A stretch of DNA of 64,000 nucleotides, taken from positions 167,490 through 231,489 of the forward strand of contig CAVPHF010000013.1 of assembly GCA_963704155.1 (NCBI GenBank), given 5' to 3'. The stretch is from Thiohalocapsa sp963704155. Lineage in GTDB: Bacteria; Pseudomonadota; Gammaproteobacteria; Chromatiales; Chromatiaceae. Made by a program: the position numbers and the translations under genes. Under the pieces are notes generated by a model. That model was not told where the DNA came from, ran no database searches, and saw only the letters and a program-made list of their open reading frames with translations. Positions 44,950 through 55,381 of the stretch are shown piece by piece (the stretch's first letter is position 1; each line of letters starts with the position of its first letter).

Positions 44950-46557
44950 CTAGGCCACATGCTGGGCCTGTGCCTGCGCCTGTTCCGCTACAGCCGACGC
45001 CGACTCGGCCTGCTTCAGCGACCAGTGCACGACCAGGTTGAGCATGCGCATGGTGGCGCCGATGGCGGCAAAGACCTGGTTGGCATGGACGCCACGGGTC
45101 TTGAAGTTGCCGCGCTCGCCGAATTGCGCCCGCGACCAGGTGATGGTGCACTCCACCAGCGCGTCGCTGCGCCCGCCCTTGGGAATGCGTACCTCGTAGT
45201 CGGCGAGTTGCGGTAACGTCAGGCCCTGGCGCTTGGTGATGCGGGCCAGGGCGTTGTTGAAGGCGTCGAAACCGCCGTTGCCGCTGCCGACGGCGGTGAG
45301 CTGCTCGCCGTGCAGACGAATCTTGATGCTCGCGGTGGATTCCAGCCCGAGGCTGCTGGAGACGTTGCAGGCCAGCAGTTCGGCGTGGTCGTAGTCGCTG
45401 CTCTCCAGCACCTCGGCGATGATGAACGGCAGATCCTCCACCGTGATGCTCTTCTTGGAATCGCCCAGCTCGACGATGCGCGCGAGCACCTTGCGCTGAT
45501 TGTCGTCTGACAGCGTAATATCGAGCCGCTCCAGGTTCTTGGCCAGCGAGGCCTTGCCGCTGAGCTTACCCAGGGCGTAGGTGCGACGGCGGCTGAAACG
45601 CTCCGGCGACAGTCGAGTGACGTATAGGCTGCCCTTGTGGTCGCCGTCGGCGTGGATGCCGGCGGTCTGGGTGAAGACATCCTCGCCGATGATGGGGGCG
45701 TTGTCGGCCACCCGCTTGCCGGAAAAATACTGCACCAGCTCGCTGACGCTCGCGAGATGACTCTCGTCGATGCCGATCTCCAGCCCGAGCTGATCGCGCA
45801 GGTTCACCGCCACCTCCGCCAAGGATGCATTGCCGGCGCGCTCGCCCAGGCAGTTGACGGTGCAGTGCACGGCGGCGGCGCCGGCCTGAGCCGCGGCAAC
45901 CACGTTGGCGGTGGCAAGGCCATAGTCGTTGTGTGGATGAAAGTCGAACCGGCAGTCGGCAAACCGCCGGCTCATGTCCATGATGGCGGTGAAGACCCTT
46001 TCCGGCGTCATCACGCCGAGGGTGTCGGGCAGCATGAAGTGGCCGATACCGACGCCCTGCAGACGCTCCATCAGGCCATAGACGTAGTTGCGGTTGTCGG
46101 CGTAGCCGTTGGACCAGTCCTCCAGGTACAGGTTGACGCGCAGACCCTGCTCACGAGCGATGCGGACGTTGCGCCGGACGTCGTCGGCGTGCTCGTCGAG
46201 GGTCTTGCGCAGCTGCGTGGTGCAGTGCTTCTCGCTGCCTTTGGCCAGCAGGTTCATGACGCTGCCGCCGGCGCTCCTGATCCAGTCGACGCTCTTGCCG
46301 CCGTCGACGAAGCCGAGCACTTCGACGCGATCATCGAGGCCCTTGCCTCGCGCCCAGTCGATAATCCCCGCCAGCGCCGCCTGCTCGCCGCTGGAGACGC
46401 GCGCGGAGGCGACCTCGATGCGGTCGACGCGCACCAGCTCGAGCAGCGCCTTGGCGATGTTGGCCTTCTCGTCCGGCGAAAACGACACCCCTTGGGTCTG
46501 CTCACCGTCGCGCAGTGTGGTGTCGAGAATCAGGATCGAGCGCTGATCGCTGGTCAT
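44950..46557 (-). CDS. 2-isopropylmalate / citramalate synthase family enzyme
   Basis: 535 residues. Condenses acetyl-CoA with a 2-oxo acid. HMGL-like barrel: LDTTLRDGEQTQGVSFSP, LPDTLGVMTPERV, metal ligands in FDFHPHNDYGLA, NCLGERAGNASLAEV. The C-terminal ~130 residues are a LeuA-type allosteric dimer domain (SSSLGLESTASIKIRLHGE). Substrate choice between 2-oxoisovalerate (leucine) and pyruvate (citramalate, an isoleucine route) cannot be decided by eye. Placed 64 bases after thrC, whose product feeds isoleucine, which slightly favours a branched-chain role. Confidence 0.87.
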   Translation of the reverse strand: MTSDQRSILILDTTLRDGEQTQGVSFSPDEKANIAKALLELVRVDRIEVASARVSSGEQAALAGIIDWARGKGLDDRVEVLGFVDGGKSVDWIRSAGGSVMNLLAKGSEKHCTTQLRKTLDEHADDVRRNVRIAREQGLRVNLYLEDWSNGYADNRNYVYGLMERLQGVGIGHFMLPDTLGVMTPERVFTAIMDMSRRFADCRFDFHPHNDYGLATANVVAAAQAGAAAVHCTVNCLGERAGNASLAEVAVNLRDQLGLEIGIDESHLASVSELVQYFSGKRVADNAPIIGEDVFTQTAGIHADGDHKGSLYVTRLSPERFSRRRTYALGKLSGKASLAKNLERLDITLSDDNQRKVLARIVELGDSKKSITVEDLPFIIAEVLESSDYDHAELLACNVSSSLGLESTASIKIRLHGEQLTAVGSGNGGFDAFNNALARITKRQGLTLPQLADYEVRIPKGGRSDALVECTITWSRAQFGERGNFKTRGVHANQVFAAIGATMRMLNLVVHWSLKQAESASAVAEQAQAQAQHVA

Positions 46558-46621
46558 GGGGTGTGCTTCAAGCAGGCTGGCGAAGGTTCGCGGCTGGCGC
46601 CGTCGGAGTCGGTTTCAGACC

Positions 46622-48013
46622 CTAACCGTTTTCTTGCGCCAGGGTCTCGCGGATATGGGTGCGCACGGCCGCCGGTTCAGCGTCGAGTTCGACGCTGCGG
46701 GTGGGTTTGTCCATCAGGCCCTGTAGCGACGGCGGTGGCGGCGCCTCGCTGCCGATGGCCTCGCGCACGGCCTCGTTGAATTTGGCCGGATGGGCGGTGG
46801 CGAGCACGATCGCATCGGGCTGATCCGCCGCCGCACGGGCACCGACCGCGGTATGCGGGCAGAGGATGTAGCCGCTGGCTTCGTAGGTCTCGCGGATCTG
46901 CGCGAGGGTCTCCGGATCAGTGACGGCGTGGGCGCTGAAGTCCGCCCGCACGCGCTTCAGTCGCTCGCCGTCTACCTGCATGCGCCCGGTCTGCTCCATT
47001 TCCGCAAGCAACGCACGCACCGCGCCCGCGTCCTCGTCGAGCAGGTAGTAGAGGTAGCGCTCGAAATTCGACGCGATCTGGATATCCATCGCCGGACTCA
47101 GGGTGTGATAGACCTCGCCCTTGGCGTAGACGCCGGTCTCGACGAAGCGCGTCAGGATGTCGTTGCGGTTGGTGGCGATGATCAGCCGCTCGATGGGCAG
47201 CCCCATGCGCCGGGCGAGAAAGCCCGCGAAGACGTCGCCGAAGTTGCCCGTTGGCACCGCAAAGCTGACGCTGCGCGCGGGATCGCCGCCGCTGATCCGG
47301 CCCCAGGCATGAAAGTAATAGACGGTCTGCGCCAGGATGCGCATCCAGTTGATGGAATTGACGGCGCCAAGGTGATAGCTGGACTTGAAATCGAGGTCGT
47401 TGAACAGCGTCTTGACGATGCGCTGGGCGTCGTCGAAGGTGCCGCGCACGGCCAAGTTATGCACGTTGGCGTCCAGCACCGTCGTCATCTGGCGCTCCTG
47501 CACCGGCGAGACGCGGCCCTTCGGATGCAGGATAAAGATGTTGATGCGCTGCTTGCCGCGCACGCCGAAGATGGCCGCCGAGCCGGTGTCGCCGGAGGTG
47601 GCACCGACGATGTTCAGCTCGCCGCCATCGCGCCGCAGCAGGTACTCGAACAAATTGCCGAGCAGTTGCAGCGCCACGTCCTTGAAGGCCGCGGTCGGAC
47701 CGTGAAACAGCTCCAGATAGCGGCGGCCGCCGGCTTCATGCAGCGGCGTCACGTCCGGGTGGGAGAAGCTGGCATAGGAGCGTTCGACCAGATCCACCAG
47801 GTCGGCGCGAGGGATCTCGTCGCCGACGAAGGGCGCGATGACCTCGACCGCCAGATCCTGAAACCGCAGCCGGGACCACGCCCGCAGGGTTTCCGGCGTC
47901 AGCACCGGCAAGCGTTCGGGCACCAGCAGACCGCCATCGGTGCCGAGCCCCATCATGACGGCCTCGGCGAAGCCGACCGGCTCCACTCCGCCCCGGGTGC
48001 TGAGATACTTCAT
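46622..48013 (-). CDS. thrC: Threonine synthase
   Basis: 463 residues. PLP fold type II: converts O-phosphohomoserine to threonine. N-terminal YLSTRGGVEPVGFAEAVMMG, PLP lysine in FHGPTAAFKDVALQLLG, GATSGDTGSAAIFG phosphate loop, VPTGNFGDVFAGFLARRMG. The C-terminus is of the long gammaproteobacterial type. Head of the unit thrC, LeuA-like, small membrane protein. Confidence 0.95.
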   Translation of the reverse strand: MKYLSTRGGVEPVGFAEAVMMGLGTDGGLLVPERLPVLTPETLRAWSRLRFQDLAVEVIAPFVGDEIPRADLVDLVERSYASFSHPDVTPLHEAGGRRYLELFHGPTAAFKDVALQLLGNLFEYLLRRDGGELNIVGATSGDTGSAAIFGVRGKQRINIFILHPKGRVSPVQERQMTTVLDANVHNLAVRGTFDDAQRIVKTLFNDLDFKSSYHLGAVNSINWMRILAQTVYYFHAWGRISGGDPARSVSFAVPTGNFGDVFAGFLARRMGLPIERLIIATNRNDILTRFVETGVYAKGEVYHTLSPAMDIQIASNFERYLYYLLDEDAGAVRALLAEMEQTGRMQVDGERLKRVRADFSAHAVTDPETLAQIRETYEASGYILCPHTAVGARAAADQPDAIVLATAHPAKFNEAVREAIGSEAPPPPSLQGLMDKPTRSVELDAEPAAVRTHIRETLAQENG

Positions 48014-48478
48014 CGTCGTTCTCGCCAGAAGTGCCGCGGGCGGAGGCCATGCCGCCAGATCCCGCTAGGTAATCCGCCAACTTAGTCAAAATGCGTACGG
48101 TTCGCAACCGTTAGATAGGCGGCTAGACAGGGCTAGCTGGCGTATGCTCGCACCACACGTCGCCCATGCGTCGCTGAGCAACGCAAGCGCGAAATCCGCC
48201 AAATAACCCTGGTATTCTCGAAGGATTGCTGTTTATCATTGCATTTTCCAATTACTGCGCGCGCAGCGCCAACGTTGACAGCAAGTTATCGCGCACAACA
48301 CAATGCGCCACCGTCTGGACGCCGTTTGCACCGGCTGTCTAGGCGTCGACAAAAAAATGCTGAGGGGGATTTCCGAGGGTGCCTCTGCACGCGACTAGAC
48401 GGCGTGCGACCAGGGCACCAAGGACCACCCTGCCAATCCGCCACCCCGTCAACTGTCTCAGAGGGAGGGACATTACCG
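48014..48478. other. Divergent promoter region between thrC and DUF4212
   Basis: 465 bases, more AT-rich around 48180-48300. It must hold the promoters for thrC (leftward) and the DUF4212-actP block (rightward). A GGGAGGGA ribosome site sits at 48462-48469 before the GTG at 48479. No clear operator palindrome seen. Confidence 0.5.
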
Positions 48479-48738
48479 GTGACACCCGAAAATCGCTCCG
48501 CCTATTGGAAGGCGAATCTACGGCTTCTGACCGTCCTACTTATCGATCTGGTTCGTCGTCTCCTATGGCTTCGGCATCATTCTTGGTCGAGCCGCTCAAC
48601 ACCATCCAACTCGGCGGTTATCCGCTCGGCTTCTGGTTCGCCCAGCAGGGCTCGATCTACGTCTTCCTTGTGCTGATCTTCATCTACGCGATCAGCATGA
48701 ACGGCCTCGACAAAAAATTCGACGTCGACGAGGAATAA
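48479..48738 (+). pseudogene. DUF4212 symporter small subunit, two frameshifts
   Basis: GTG start at 48479 with a GGGAGGGA site. MTPENRSAYWKANLRLLTVL in one frame, FVVSYGFGIIL in the next, then LVEPLNTIQLGGYPLGFWFA and VFLVLIFIYAISMNGLDKKF in the third. Together this is a normal ~85-residue two-TM DUF4212 protein, the usual small partner encoded just before ActP-like symporters. Shifts near 48548 and 48588. Confidence 0.8.
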
Positions 48739-48750
48739 GGGCCCAACACC

Positions 48751-50551
48751 ATGTCAAATCTCAATATGTGGACCTATGCGGTCGTCGGCGCGACCTTCGC
48801 GCTGTACATCGGCATTGCCATCTGGGCACGTGCTACGACCACCGGTGAGTTCTACGTTGCCGGCAAGGGAATTCACCCCGTTGCCAACGGCATGGCCACC
48901 GGCGCGGACTGGATGTCCGCCGCCTCGTTTATCTCCATGGCCGGCCTGATCGCCTTCGAAGGCTACGGCGCCTCGGTCTTCCTGATGGGCTGGACCGGCG
49001 GCTATGTGCTGCTGGCGCTGTTGCTGGCCCCGTACCTGCGCAAGTTCGGCAAGTTCACGGTGCCGGAGTTCATCGGTGACCGGTACTACTCGCAGACAGC
49101 ACGCATCGTCGGCGTCATCTGCTTGATCCTGGCCTCCATCACCTACGTCATCGGCCAGATGAAGGGCATCGGTGTTGCGTTCTCCCGCTTCCTCGAAGTA
49201 CCTTACGACATGGGCCTTTACATCGGCATGGGTATCGTCGCCGTCTACGCGGTGCTCGGCGGCATGAAGGGCATCACCTACACCCAGATTGCGCAGTATG
49301 TCGTGCTGATCCTGGCCTACACCATCCCGGCCATCTTCATCTCGCTGGCCCTGACCGGCAATCCGGTCCCGCAGATCGGGCTCGGCGGCAGCTATGCACC
49401 CAGCGACGGCGCCATGACGCTGCTTGGCAAGCTTGACTCGGTGGTCACGGATCTGGGCTTCAAGGAGTACACCACCCAGGTCATGGGCAGCTCGCTGAAC
49501 ATGTTCGTCTATACCCTGTCGCTGATGATCGGCACCGCTGGCCTGCCCCATGTCATCATCCGGTTCTTCACCGTGCCAACGGTGAGTGACGCGCGCTTAC
49601 TCCGCCGGTTGGGCGCTGGTCTTCATCGCGTTGCTCTACACCACGGCCCCGGCGGTCGGTGCCATGGCGCGTCTCAACCTGATGGACACCATCCAGGTCG
49701 GCCCGGTCGGGGCAGAGGATGGCAACCTGCTCTACGCGGACCGTCCGGAGTGGTTCAAGAAGTGGGAAACCACGGGCCTGTTGCAGTTCGAAGACAAGAA
49801 CGACGACGGTCGCATCCAGTACTACGACGACACGAATCCCGAGTTCGCCGCCAAGGCCGAGTCGTTCGGCTGGAAAGGCAACGAGATGGTCAAGGTCGAC
49901 CGCGACATCATGGTGCTGGCCAACCCGGAGATCGCCGGCTTGCCGAATTGGGTCATCGCGCTGGTGGTTGCTGGCGGTCTAGCCGCGGCACTCTCGACCG
50001 CCGCAGGTCTGTTGCTGGCCATCTCCTCGTCGATCTCGCATGACTTGCTCAAGGGCGTGTTCATGAAGGGCATCTCGGAGAAGGCGGAACTCAACGCCAG
50101 TCGGCTCTCCATGATCGCGGCCATCCTGGTGGCCGGTTATCTCGGCCTGAATCCACCGGGATTCGCGGCCGGTACCGTGGCCATCGCCTTCGGTCTCGCG
50201 GCCTCATCCATCTTCCCCGTGTTGATGATGGGCATCTTCAACAAGAGGATGAACAGCGCGGGCGCCATCGCCGGTATGTTGTCCGGTATCACGGTGACGC
50301 TGCTCTACGTGTTCCAGCACAAGGGCATCTTCTTCATCCCGGGCACCGAGTTCCTGGCGCCCGAACTGGGCATGGGCCCCGACTGGTTCTTCGGCATCTC
50401 GCCGAACGCCTTCGGCGCCGTCGGCGCGCTGGTGAACTTCGCCGTCGCCTTCGCCGTGGCCAAGGTGACCGCACCACCGCCGGAGCATATCCAGCATCTG
50501 GTCGAGGACGTGCGCATCCCGCGCGGCTCTGGTGAGGCCACCAGCCATTGA
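48751..50551 (+). pseudogene. actP: Sodium:solute symporter (ActP-like), one frameshift
   Basis: About 599 residues if repaired. SSF family with 13 or so membrane helices: EFYVAGKGIHPVANGMATGA, DWMSAASFISMAGLIAF, GLPHVIIRFFTVP in the first frame to residue ~282; YSAGWALVFIALLYTTAPAV onward in the next, ending EHIQHLVEDVRIP. One extra T near 49599 (CGCTTAC for CGCTAC) explains the break. A soluble insert with PEWFKKWETTGLLQFEDKND is typical of this subgroup. Likely takes up acetate or another short carboxylate. Ends at a strong terminator. Confidence 0.85.
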
Positions 50552-50576
50552 TCGAATAGCAGCCTTGTCGATCTTG

Positions 50577-50605
50577 AAAGCCCCGCATCTGCGGGGCTTT
50601 TTTTT
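50577..50605 (+). terminator. Strong rho-independent terminator
   Basis: Perfect ten-base stem AAAGCCCCGC / GCGGGGCTTT, loop ATCT, with an eight-T tract. It follows the symporter gene by 25 bases and separates it from the DUF294 gene. Confidence 0.92.
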
Positions 50606-50742
50606 GGTAGGTACCGGCGGTCGTCTGCGCTGTCCACAATGCGTGGCCCGCGCCGCAGCAGCGGCGCGGCTGCCATGGCGCTGCGTTTCGGGTATCTTTG
50701 GCGACACAAAACAGCCCCTCCTGACCATAGAGCGAGAATCCG

Positions 50743-52608
50743 ATGGATGTCGAACTGATCGAGATACGCGACTTCCTGGCCGGCCATGCGCCCTTCGACC
50801 GACTGCCGGAGGAGACGCTGGAGGCGCTGCCCAAACGCCTGCAAGTGCGCTATCTCCGCCGCGGCTCGACGTTTCCGCCGGCTGATGACGATCAGCCCTA
50901 TCTGTATGTCATGCGCCGCGGCGCGGTCGAGATGCGCGATACCGACGGCAATCTCGTCGGCAAGCTTGCTGAAGGGGACATCTGCGTTTCACCCTGCTGG
51001 CCCACCGAGCCGCCGATGCCGCTGCCGGGCCAGACATCGGAGGACACGCTCGCCTACCTGCTGCCCTGTAGCGATTTGGCGAAGCTGCGGGACAAGCATC
51101 CTGAATTTGCCGAACACTTCGACCAATCGGTCTCACGGCGGCTGCGCAAGGCACTGGACAGCATGAAGCCCGACGGCGAGGCCGGCACGGCGCTGATGAC
51201 GGTGCAGGTGCGCGACCTGCTCGGCCGCGCGCTAATCTACACAACGCCCGACACCAGCATCGCGGACGCAGCGCGCATCATGAGCGAGGCGCGCTGCTCG
51301 TCACTGGTCATCACCGATGCCGACCGCCTCGCCGGCATCGTGACCGACCGCGACCTGCGCAACCGCTGCCTGGCCGCCGACCTGCCCGCGACGCGCCCCG
51401 TCGGCGAGATCATGACGGCGAAGTTGCAGACGGTGAACGCGGACACCCTCGGTTTCGAGGCCCTCATCACCATGTCGCGGCTCAACGTACACCATTTGCC
51501 CGTGATGGACGAAGGCAAGGTGCTCGGCGTGCTGTCCACGTCGGACCTGGTCAGGGTGCAGAGCGCCAATGCGGTCTATCTGGTGGGGGATATCCGCAAG
51601 GCCGACAGCATCGAGACCCTGGTTGCCATCAGTGGCAAACTTTCTGAGTTGCAGATCCAGCTGGTCGCGTCCGGCGCCACGTCCGACCAGATCGGCCAGG
51701 CGGTCAGCGCCGTGACCGACAGCATTACCCACCGCCTGCTGGAACTGGCCGAGCGGGAGTTGGGTAGCCCGCCAGTGCCCTATTGCTGGATGGCCGGAGG
51801 CTCCCAGGCACGGCGTGAGCAGTCGTCCCATTCGGACCAGGACAACGCGCTGATGATCGCCGATCACATGAAGCCGGAGGACGACGCCTACTTTGCCGCG
51901 CTGGCCAAGATCGTCAACGACGGCCTCGACGCCTGCGGCTACATCTACTGCCCCGGTGAGGTCATGGCAAGCAATCCGAAATGGCGCCAGCCGTTGAAGA
52001 TCTGGACTAAGTACTTCAATACCTGGATCAAGCGCCCGGAGCCTATGGCGCTGATGCTCTCCAGCGTGTTCTTCGACCTGCGCCCCATCTACGACCCGGA
52101 AGAACTCTTCGGCGAGCTGCATGAGCGGGTGCTCAAACTGTCCAAGGCCGACCGGATCTTCATCGCCTACATGGCGGCCAATGCGTTGAAGCATCGCCCG
52201 CCGCTGGGTTTCTTCCGCAACTTCGTCCTGATCCACGGCGGCGATCACAACCACACCTTCGACATCAAGCACCGCGGTGTCGTCCCGATCGTCGATTTGG
52301 CACGGGTCTATGCCCTGTCAGCCGGCTTGGACGAGATCAACACCCTGGAACGGCTCAAGGCCGCCGCCGCCGAAGGCGCGCTCAGCAAGGACGGCGCCGC
52401 CAATCTGGTGGATGCGATCGAGTTTATCGGCACCCTGCGCATGCGCCACCAGGCGCGCCAGCTCAAGCGCGGCGTTAAGGCCGACAACTTCCTGTCGCCG
52501 GATGACCTGTCGCCGCTGGAGCGCGGCCACCTGAAAGATGCCTTCTCGCTGATTAACACCATGCAGGAGTCCCTCGGCGCCCGCTACCAGGCCGGCCGCT
52601 TCGCGTGA
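50743..52608 (+). CDS. cNMP-binding / CBS / DUF294 nucleotidyltransferase-like protein
   Basis: 621 residues. Domains in order: cyclic-nucleotide-binding-like (about 10-120), paired CBS motifs (about 150-275; LIYTTPDTSIADAARIMSEA, LAGIVTDRDLRNRCLAADLP), DUF294 nucleotidyltransferase-like (about 300-430; WMAGGSQARREQSSHSDQDN holds the GS..D.D motif), and the DUF294 C-terminal helical domain to the end. Resembles the uridylyltransferase (GlnD) fold, suggesting adenylate- or cNMP-responsive control of the adjacent symporter. Ends one base before the exonuclease gene. Confidence 0.92.
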   Translation: MDVELIEIRDFLAGHAPFDRLPEETLEALPKRLQVRYLRRGSTFPPADDDQPYLYVMRRGAVEMRDTDGNLVGKLAEGDICVSPCWPTEPPMPLPGQTSEDTLAYLLPCSDLAKLRDKHPEFAEHFDQSVSRRLRKALDSMKPDGEAGTALMTVQVRDLLGRALIYTTPDTSIADAARIMSEARCSSLVITDADRLAGIVTDRDLRNRCLAADLPATRPVGEIMTAKLQTVNADTLGFEALITMSRLNVHHLPVMDEGKVLGVLSTSDLVRVQSANAVYLVGDIRKADSIETLVAISGKLSELQIQLVASGATSDQIGQAVSAVTDSITHRLLELAERELGSPPVPYCWMAGGSQARREQSSHSDQDNALMIADHMKPEDDAYFAALAKIVNDGLDACGYIYCPGEVMASNPKWRQPLKIWTKYFNTWIKRPEPMALMLSSVFFDLRPIYDPEELFGELHERVLKLSKADRIFIAYMAANALKHRPPLGFFRNFVLIHGGDHNHTFDIKHRGVVPIVDLARVYALSAGLDEINTLERLKAAAAEGALSKDGAANLVDAIEFIGTLRMRHQARQLKRGVKADNFLSPDDLSPLERGHLKDAFSLINTMQESLGARYQAGRFA

Positions 52609-52609
52609 C

Positions 52610-53287
52610 ATGACCGAATTCGCCCTGGAATGGCGCCGGCGCTGGTGGCTGCGCCGGATGCCACCGGGACCCTTACACGACTATCTGTCGGTACCACTGC
52701 CGAAGCCGTCGCGAGACTATCGCGACGTGGAGTACGTGGCGGTAGACCTCGAGACGACAGGCCTCGACGCCCGTCGCGATCAGATCCTGAGCATCGGCTG
52801 GGTGGTGCTCTCCGGTACCCGCATCGACCTATCAACGGCCCACCACCGACTGGTGCGTGTGCAGGGCGATATTCCGGCCAACACTGCCGTCATCCATCAG
52901 ATTACAGACGATCTGGCCGCCACCGGCCAGGATCTGTCGGCAGCCCTGCCGGAGTTCCTGAGCGATCTCCGCGGCCGGGCCATGATCGCCCACCATGCGC
53001 ATATCGAGCAGACCTTTCTCGGCGTCGCTTGCAGACAACTCTGGGGCCGCGGCCTGCTCGTACGCACCGTCGATACCCAGGTCATCGCGCGTCGCCTCTT
53101 CGAGCGCCGCCATATCCCCTTCAAGGGTTCCGACCTCCGCCTACACGCCCTCGGAGAGCGCTACAACCTGCCACGTTACGGCGCCCACAACGCGTTGAGC
53201 GATGCCTTGGCCGCCGCCGAGCTGTTCCTGGCAGAGGCCGCCCACCGCGACAACGGCCGCGGTATGCGGCTGGCGGAGTTCCTCTAG
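52610..53287 (+). CDS. DnaQ-like 3'-5' exonuclease
   Basis: 225 residues, DEDDh exonuclease family (Pol III epsilon-like). ExoI VAVDLETTGLD, ExoII IAHHAHIEQTFL, ExoIII HNALSDALAAAELFL. Its basic N-terminal ~30 residues are not part of the domain. The gene regularly accompanies the DUF294/ActP block, and co-translation is likely (start 1 base after the previous stop). Substrate unknown. Confidence 0.92.
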   Translation: MTEFALEWRRRWWLRRMPPGPLHDYLSVPLPKPSRDYRDVEYVAVDLETTGLDARRDQILSIGWVVLSGTRIDLSTAHHRLVRVQGDIPANTAVIHQITDDLAATGQDLSAALPEFLSDLRGRAMIAHHAHIEQTFLGVACRQLWGRGLLVRTVDTQVIARRLFERRHIPFKGSDLRLHALGERYNLPRYGAHNALSDALAAAELFLAEAAHRDNGRGMRLAEFL

Positions 53288-53335
53288 CCAGTCGCGGTAT
53301 CTGCCGTGATCTGGTCGGTCTGAGGCATCGCGCCG

Positions 53336-54299
53336 CTAGAACGCCTCTGCTTCCACTTGCAGGTAGGCGATGGAGATGTGCTTGCCGAGTTCGTCATCCA
53401 ACCCGGCCCAATCTTGAAAGGCGCTCAGGCGATCGGCGATCACGGGCTTCATCTCGAAGTCGCTGACGTCGTCCTCGAATAACTCCTGGACGCCGCCGTA
53501 AACGGTATTGAGATACTCCAGGTTCTCGTCCACGATCTCCCAGCCGCCGGTCTGGCCGTGGCCGGGGACCAACACGTCCGCCTTCGCCCGGGTCTTGATC
53601 TGCTGGAGCCCGTTGATGAGGCCGCTGAAGGAGGCATCGTCCATGCGCACGATGCGCTTGTTGTTGGCGTTGTCACCGAGGAACAGCAATGACCTTTCCG
53701 GCACCTCGATCATCAGGTCCGTGTGGCGTATGCTGCTGACCGAGGTGATAGAAGCGATAGGTCAGCCCGCCCAGGGTGAGCTCATCGCCGTCGTCCATGG
53801 CCTGGTTCGGGGCGACTGCCTTGGTGCCGACGGTGGCATTGTCGGTAGCACGCAGCATGCGGTCTTCCCATTCCTTGCCGACGCCTTGCTCGATTGCGGC
53901 GATCATCTTCGGATGCCCATAGATGGGCACCTCCGGCTGCTCCGCGCGCATGGCCTGATTGCCCAGCCAGTGATCGCCATGCACATGGGTGTTGAGCACG
54001 GCGAGCAGGGGTTTGTCGGTGAGCTTGCGGATCTGACGCAGCACCATCTCACCGGTCTGCACGCTGGAGCCAGGGTCCACCACCACCACCCCCTCTTCGG
54101 TGACGATAAAGGCGGGATTGTTCATGAAGCCCTGATTCTCTGGGCTGGGATAGCCCACCGGGCCGTGGATCACGTGCACGTCCGGCGCCACCTGCTCGGC
54201 GGCATAGTCAGGCAGCGCGGGGCCGCGTTCCGTCGTCTCCGCCAAGGCCAAAGGGGAGCAAAAAGTCAGTAGCACGAGTGCATTGACGCTGTTGCGCAT
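53336..54299 (-). pseudogene. Exported metallo-beta-lactamase-fold hydrolase (SoxH-like), one frameshift
   Basis: Signal peptide (MRNSVNALVLLTFCSPLALA), then the MBL core: EGVVVVDPGSSVQTGEMVLR, metal site NTHVHGDHWLGNQAM, and YRFYHLG in the first frame. The shift near 53725 leads into HTDLMIEVPERSLLFLGDN and VLVPGHGQTGG in the next. About 320 residues if repaired, an intact fold. Related to SoxH-type and quinoprotein-linked hydrolases of sulfur oxidisers; the real substrate is unknown. Confidence 0.8.
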
Positions 54300-54899
54300 C
54301 GGATATCCTCCAGTGGTAAAAGCCCAAGCCTACCACTTGGGTATGCGCGCGTGAGCATGTTCGCGATGCAGACGTGCATCTAAGCACCAGAGCCCCGAGC
54401 CGTCGATGTCTGCAGACCCGTCTTGAGCCGATTGGCGAGCATCAGGACGAGGCCAACATTCTGCCGACCCTGCGCGGGCAAGAGTTCGGCCCGATCCCCG
54501 ACGCGGTTCGGGAACAGATCGAGCGATTTCAAATTTGGCCAGTTTACGCCCGGAGTACGGAGCTTTAGCTCCGTAAGAGCGGCCGTGGCAGCTAAACTTC
54601 GCCAGACAAGCGACACGATAGCGCAAATTCGGCATTGCTGGGCCGATGGGCAGGCCGATACCGATACCTTGCTATGCTGGCCCGGCCGAGTGCTCACGCA
54701 AGACAGTGCACTGTCCGATTGCTATCCTGTCCGCGTATCCCTATCGCGAATCTCGAAGACCTGGAGGCAACGCGGGCCTACGCCGCCTGGCGTCTGCTGA
54801 AAGAACGTAAAGAGGACCTCACCGCCGCATGAGCTACCCTGACCGGAATATGACCGCGGCTGCCGTTCGCAGCACTCCACGCCAGCACCGGCTGCCGTC
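54300..54899. other. Gene-poor stretch with a hairpin repeat
   Basis: No supported gene. Only short frames; the tail NLEDLEATRAYAAWRLLKER (about 54756-54815, +) looks like the end of a small protein, perhaps an antitoxin, but nothing supports its start. Confidence 0.45.
54556..54575. repeat. Hairpin repeat TACGGAGCT-TT-AGCTCCGTA
   Basis: Perfect 9-base arms with a two-base loop, in gene-free DNA. The GAGCTAAAGCTCCGTACTCCG motif on the minus strand is the sort of short dispersed repeat often seen in purple sulfur bacteria (from memory). Confidence 0.8.
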
Positions 54900-55265
54900 A
54901 TGTCGGTACTGATCTTCCGTCTCAATGGCGTGCCGGACGACGAGGCGGTCGAGGTGCGAGCGCTGCTCGCTGAACACGGCTTCGACTACCACGAGACCAC
55001 CGGCGGCTTCCTCGGCCTCGGAGTCGCTGGCCTCTGGCTCATCGACGCGGACCAAAAGGCCGCCGCGCGCCAGGTCATCGATACCTACCAAGAGGCGCGC
55101 AGTGCACGTCTCAGCAGCGAGTACGCCGCCCTTCGCGCCGCCGGCCAGGCCGAGACCATGCTGCAGCGCATCGCCCGCCAACCGCTCACGTCGTTGTTCT
55201 ATCTGGCTGGCGCCGCGGCGGTGCTGTACCTCGTGCTCTGGCCGTTCCTGACGCTGGGTCGATAA
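54900..55265 (+). CDS. DUF6164-like small membrane protein
   Basis: 121 residues. The N-terminal soluble part MSVLIFRLNGVPDDEAVEVR and LIDADQKAAARQVIDTYQ looks like a small ferredoxin-like (signal-transducer) domain; one membrane helix near 95-118 (LTSLFYLAGAAAVLYLVLWP). Matches DUF6164 as I recall it. Alone, function unknown. Confidence 0.8.
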   Translation: MSVLIFRLNGVPDDEAVEVRALLAEHGFDYHETTGGFLGLGVAGLWLIDADQKAAARQVIDTYQEARSARLSSEYAALRAAGQAETMLQRIARQPLTSLFYLAGAAAVLYLVLWPFLTLGR

Positions 55266-55381
55266 AGCCGCCGCGGGCCGCGATCCGGTCCGGACACCGC
55301 AGCATCTGCACCTCATCCGTGGTGCTGAACGGAACAGACGGACCCAATGTCATATGCCGCTGCTGATGGTGCCTGAACACC

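Noticed and set aside
46790..48085. 431-residue antisense frame over thrC
   Set aside because: His/Asp/Ala-rich shadow of thrC codons without a ribosome site or domain.
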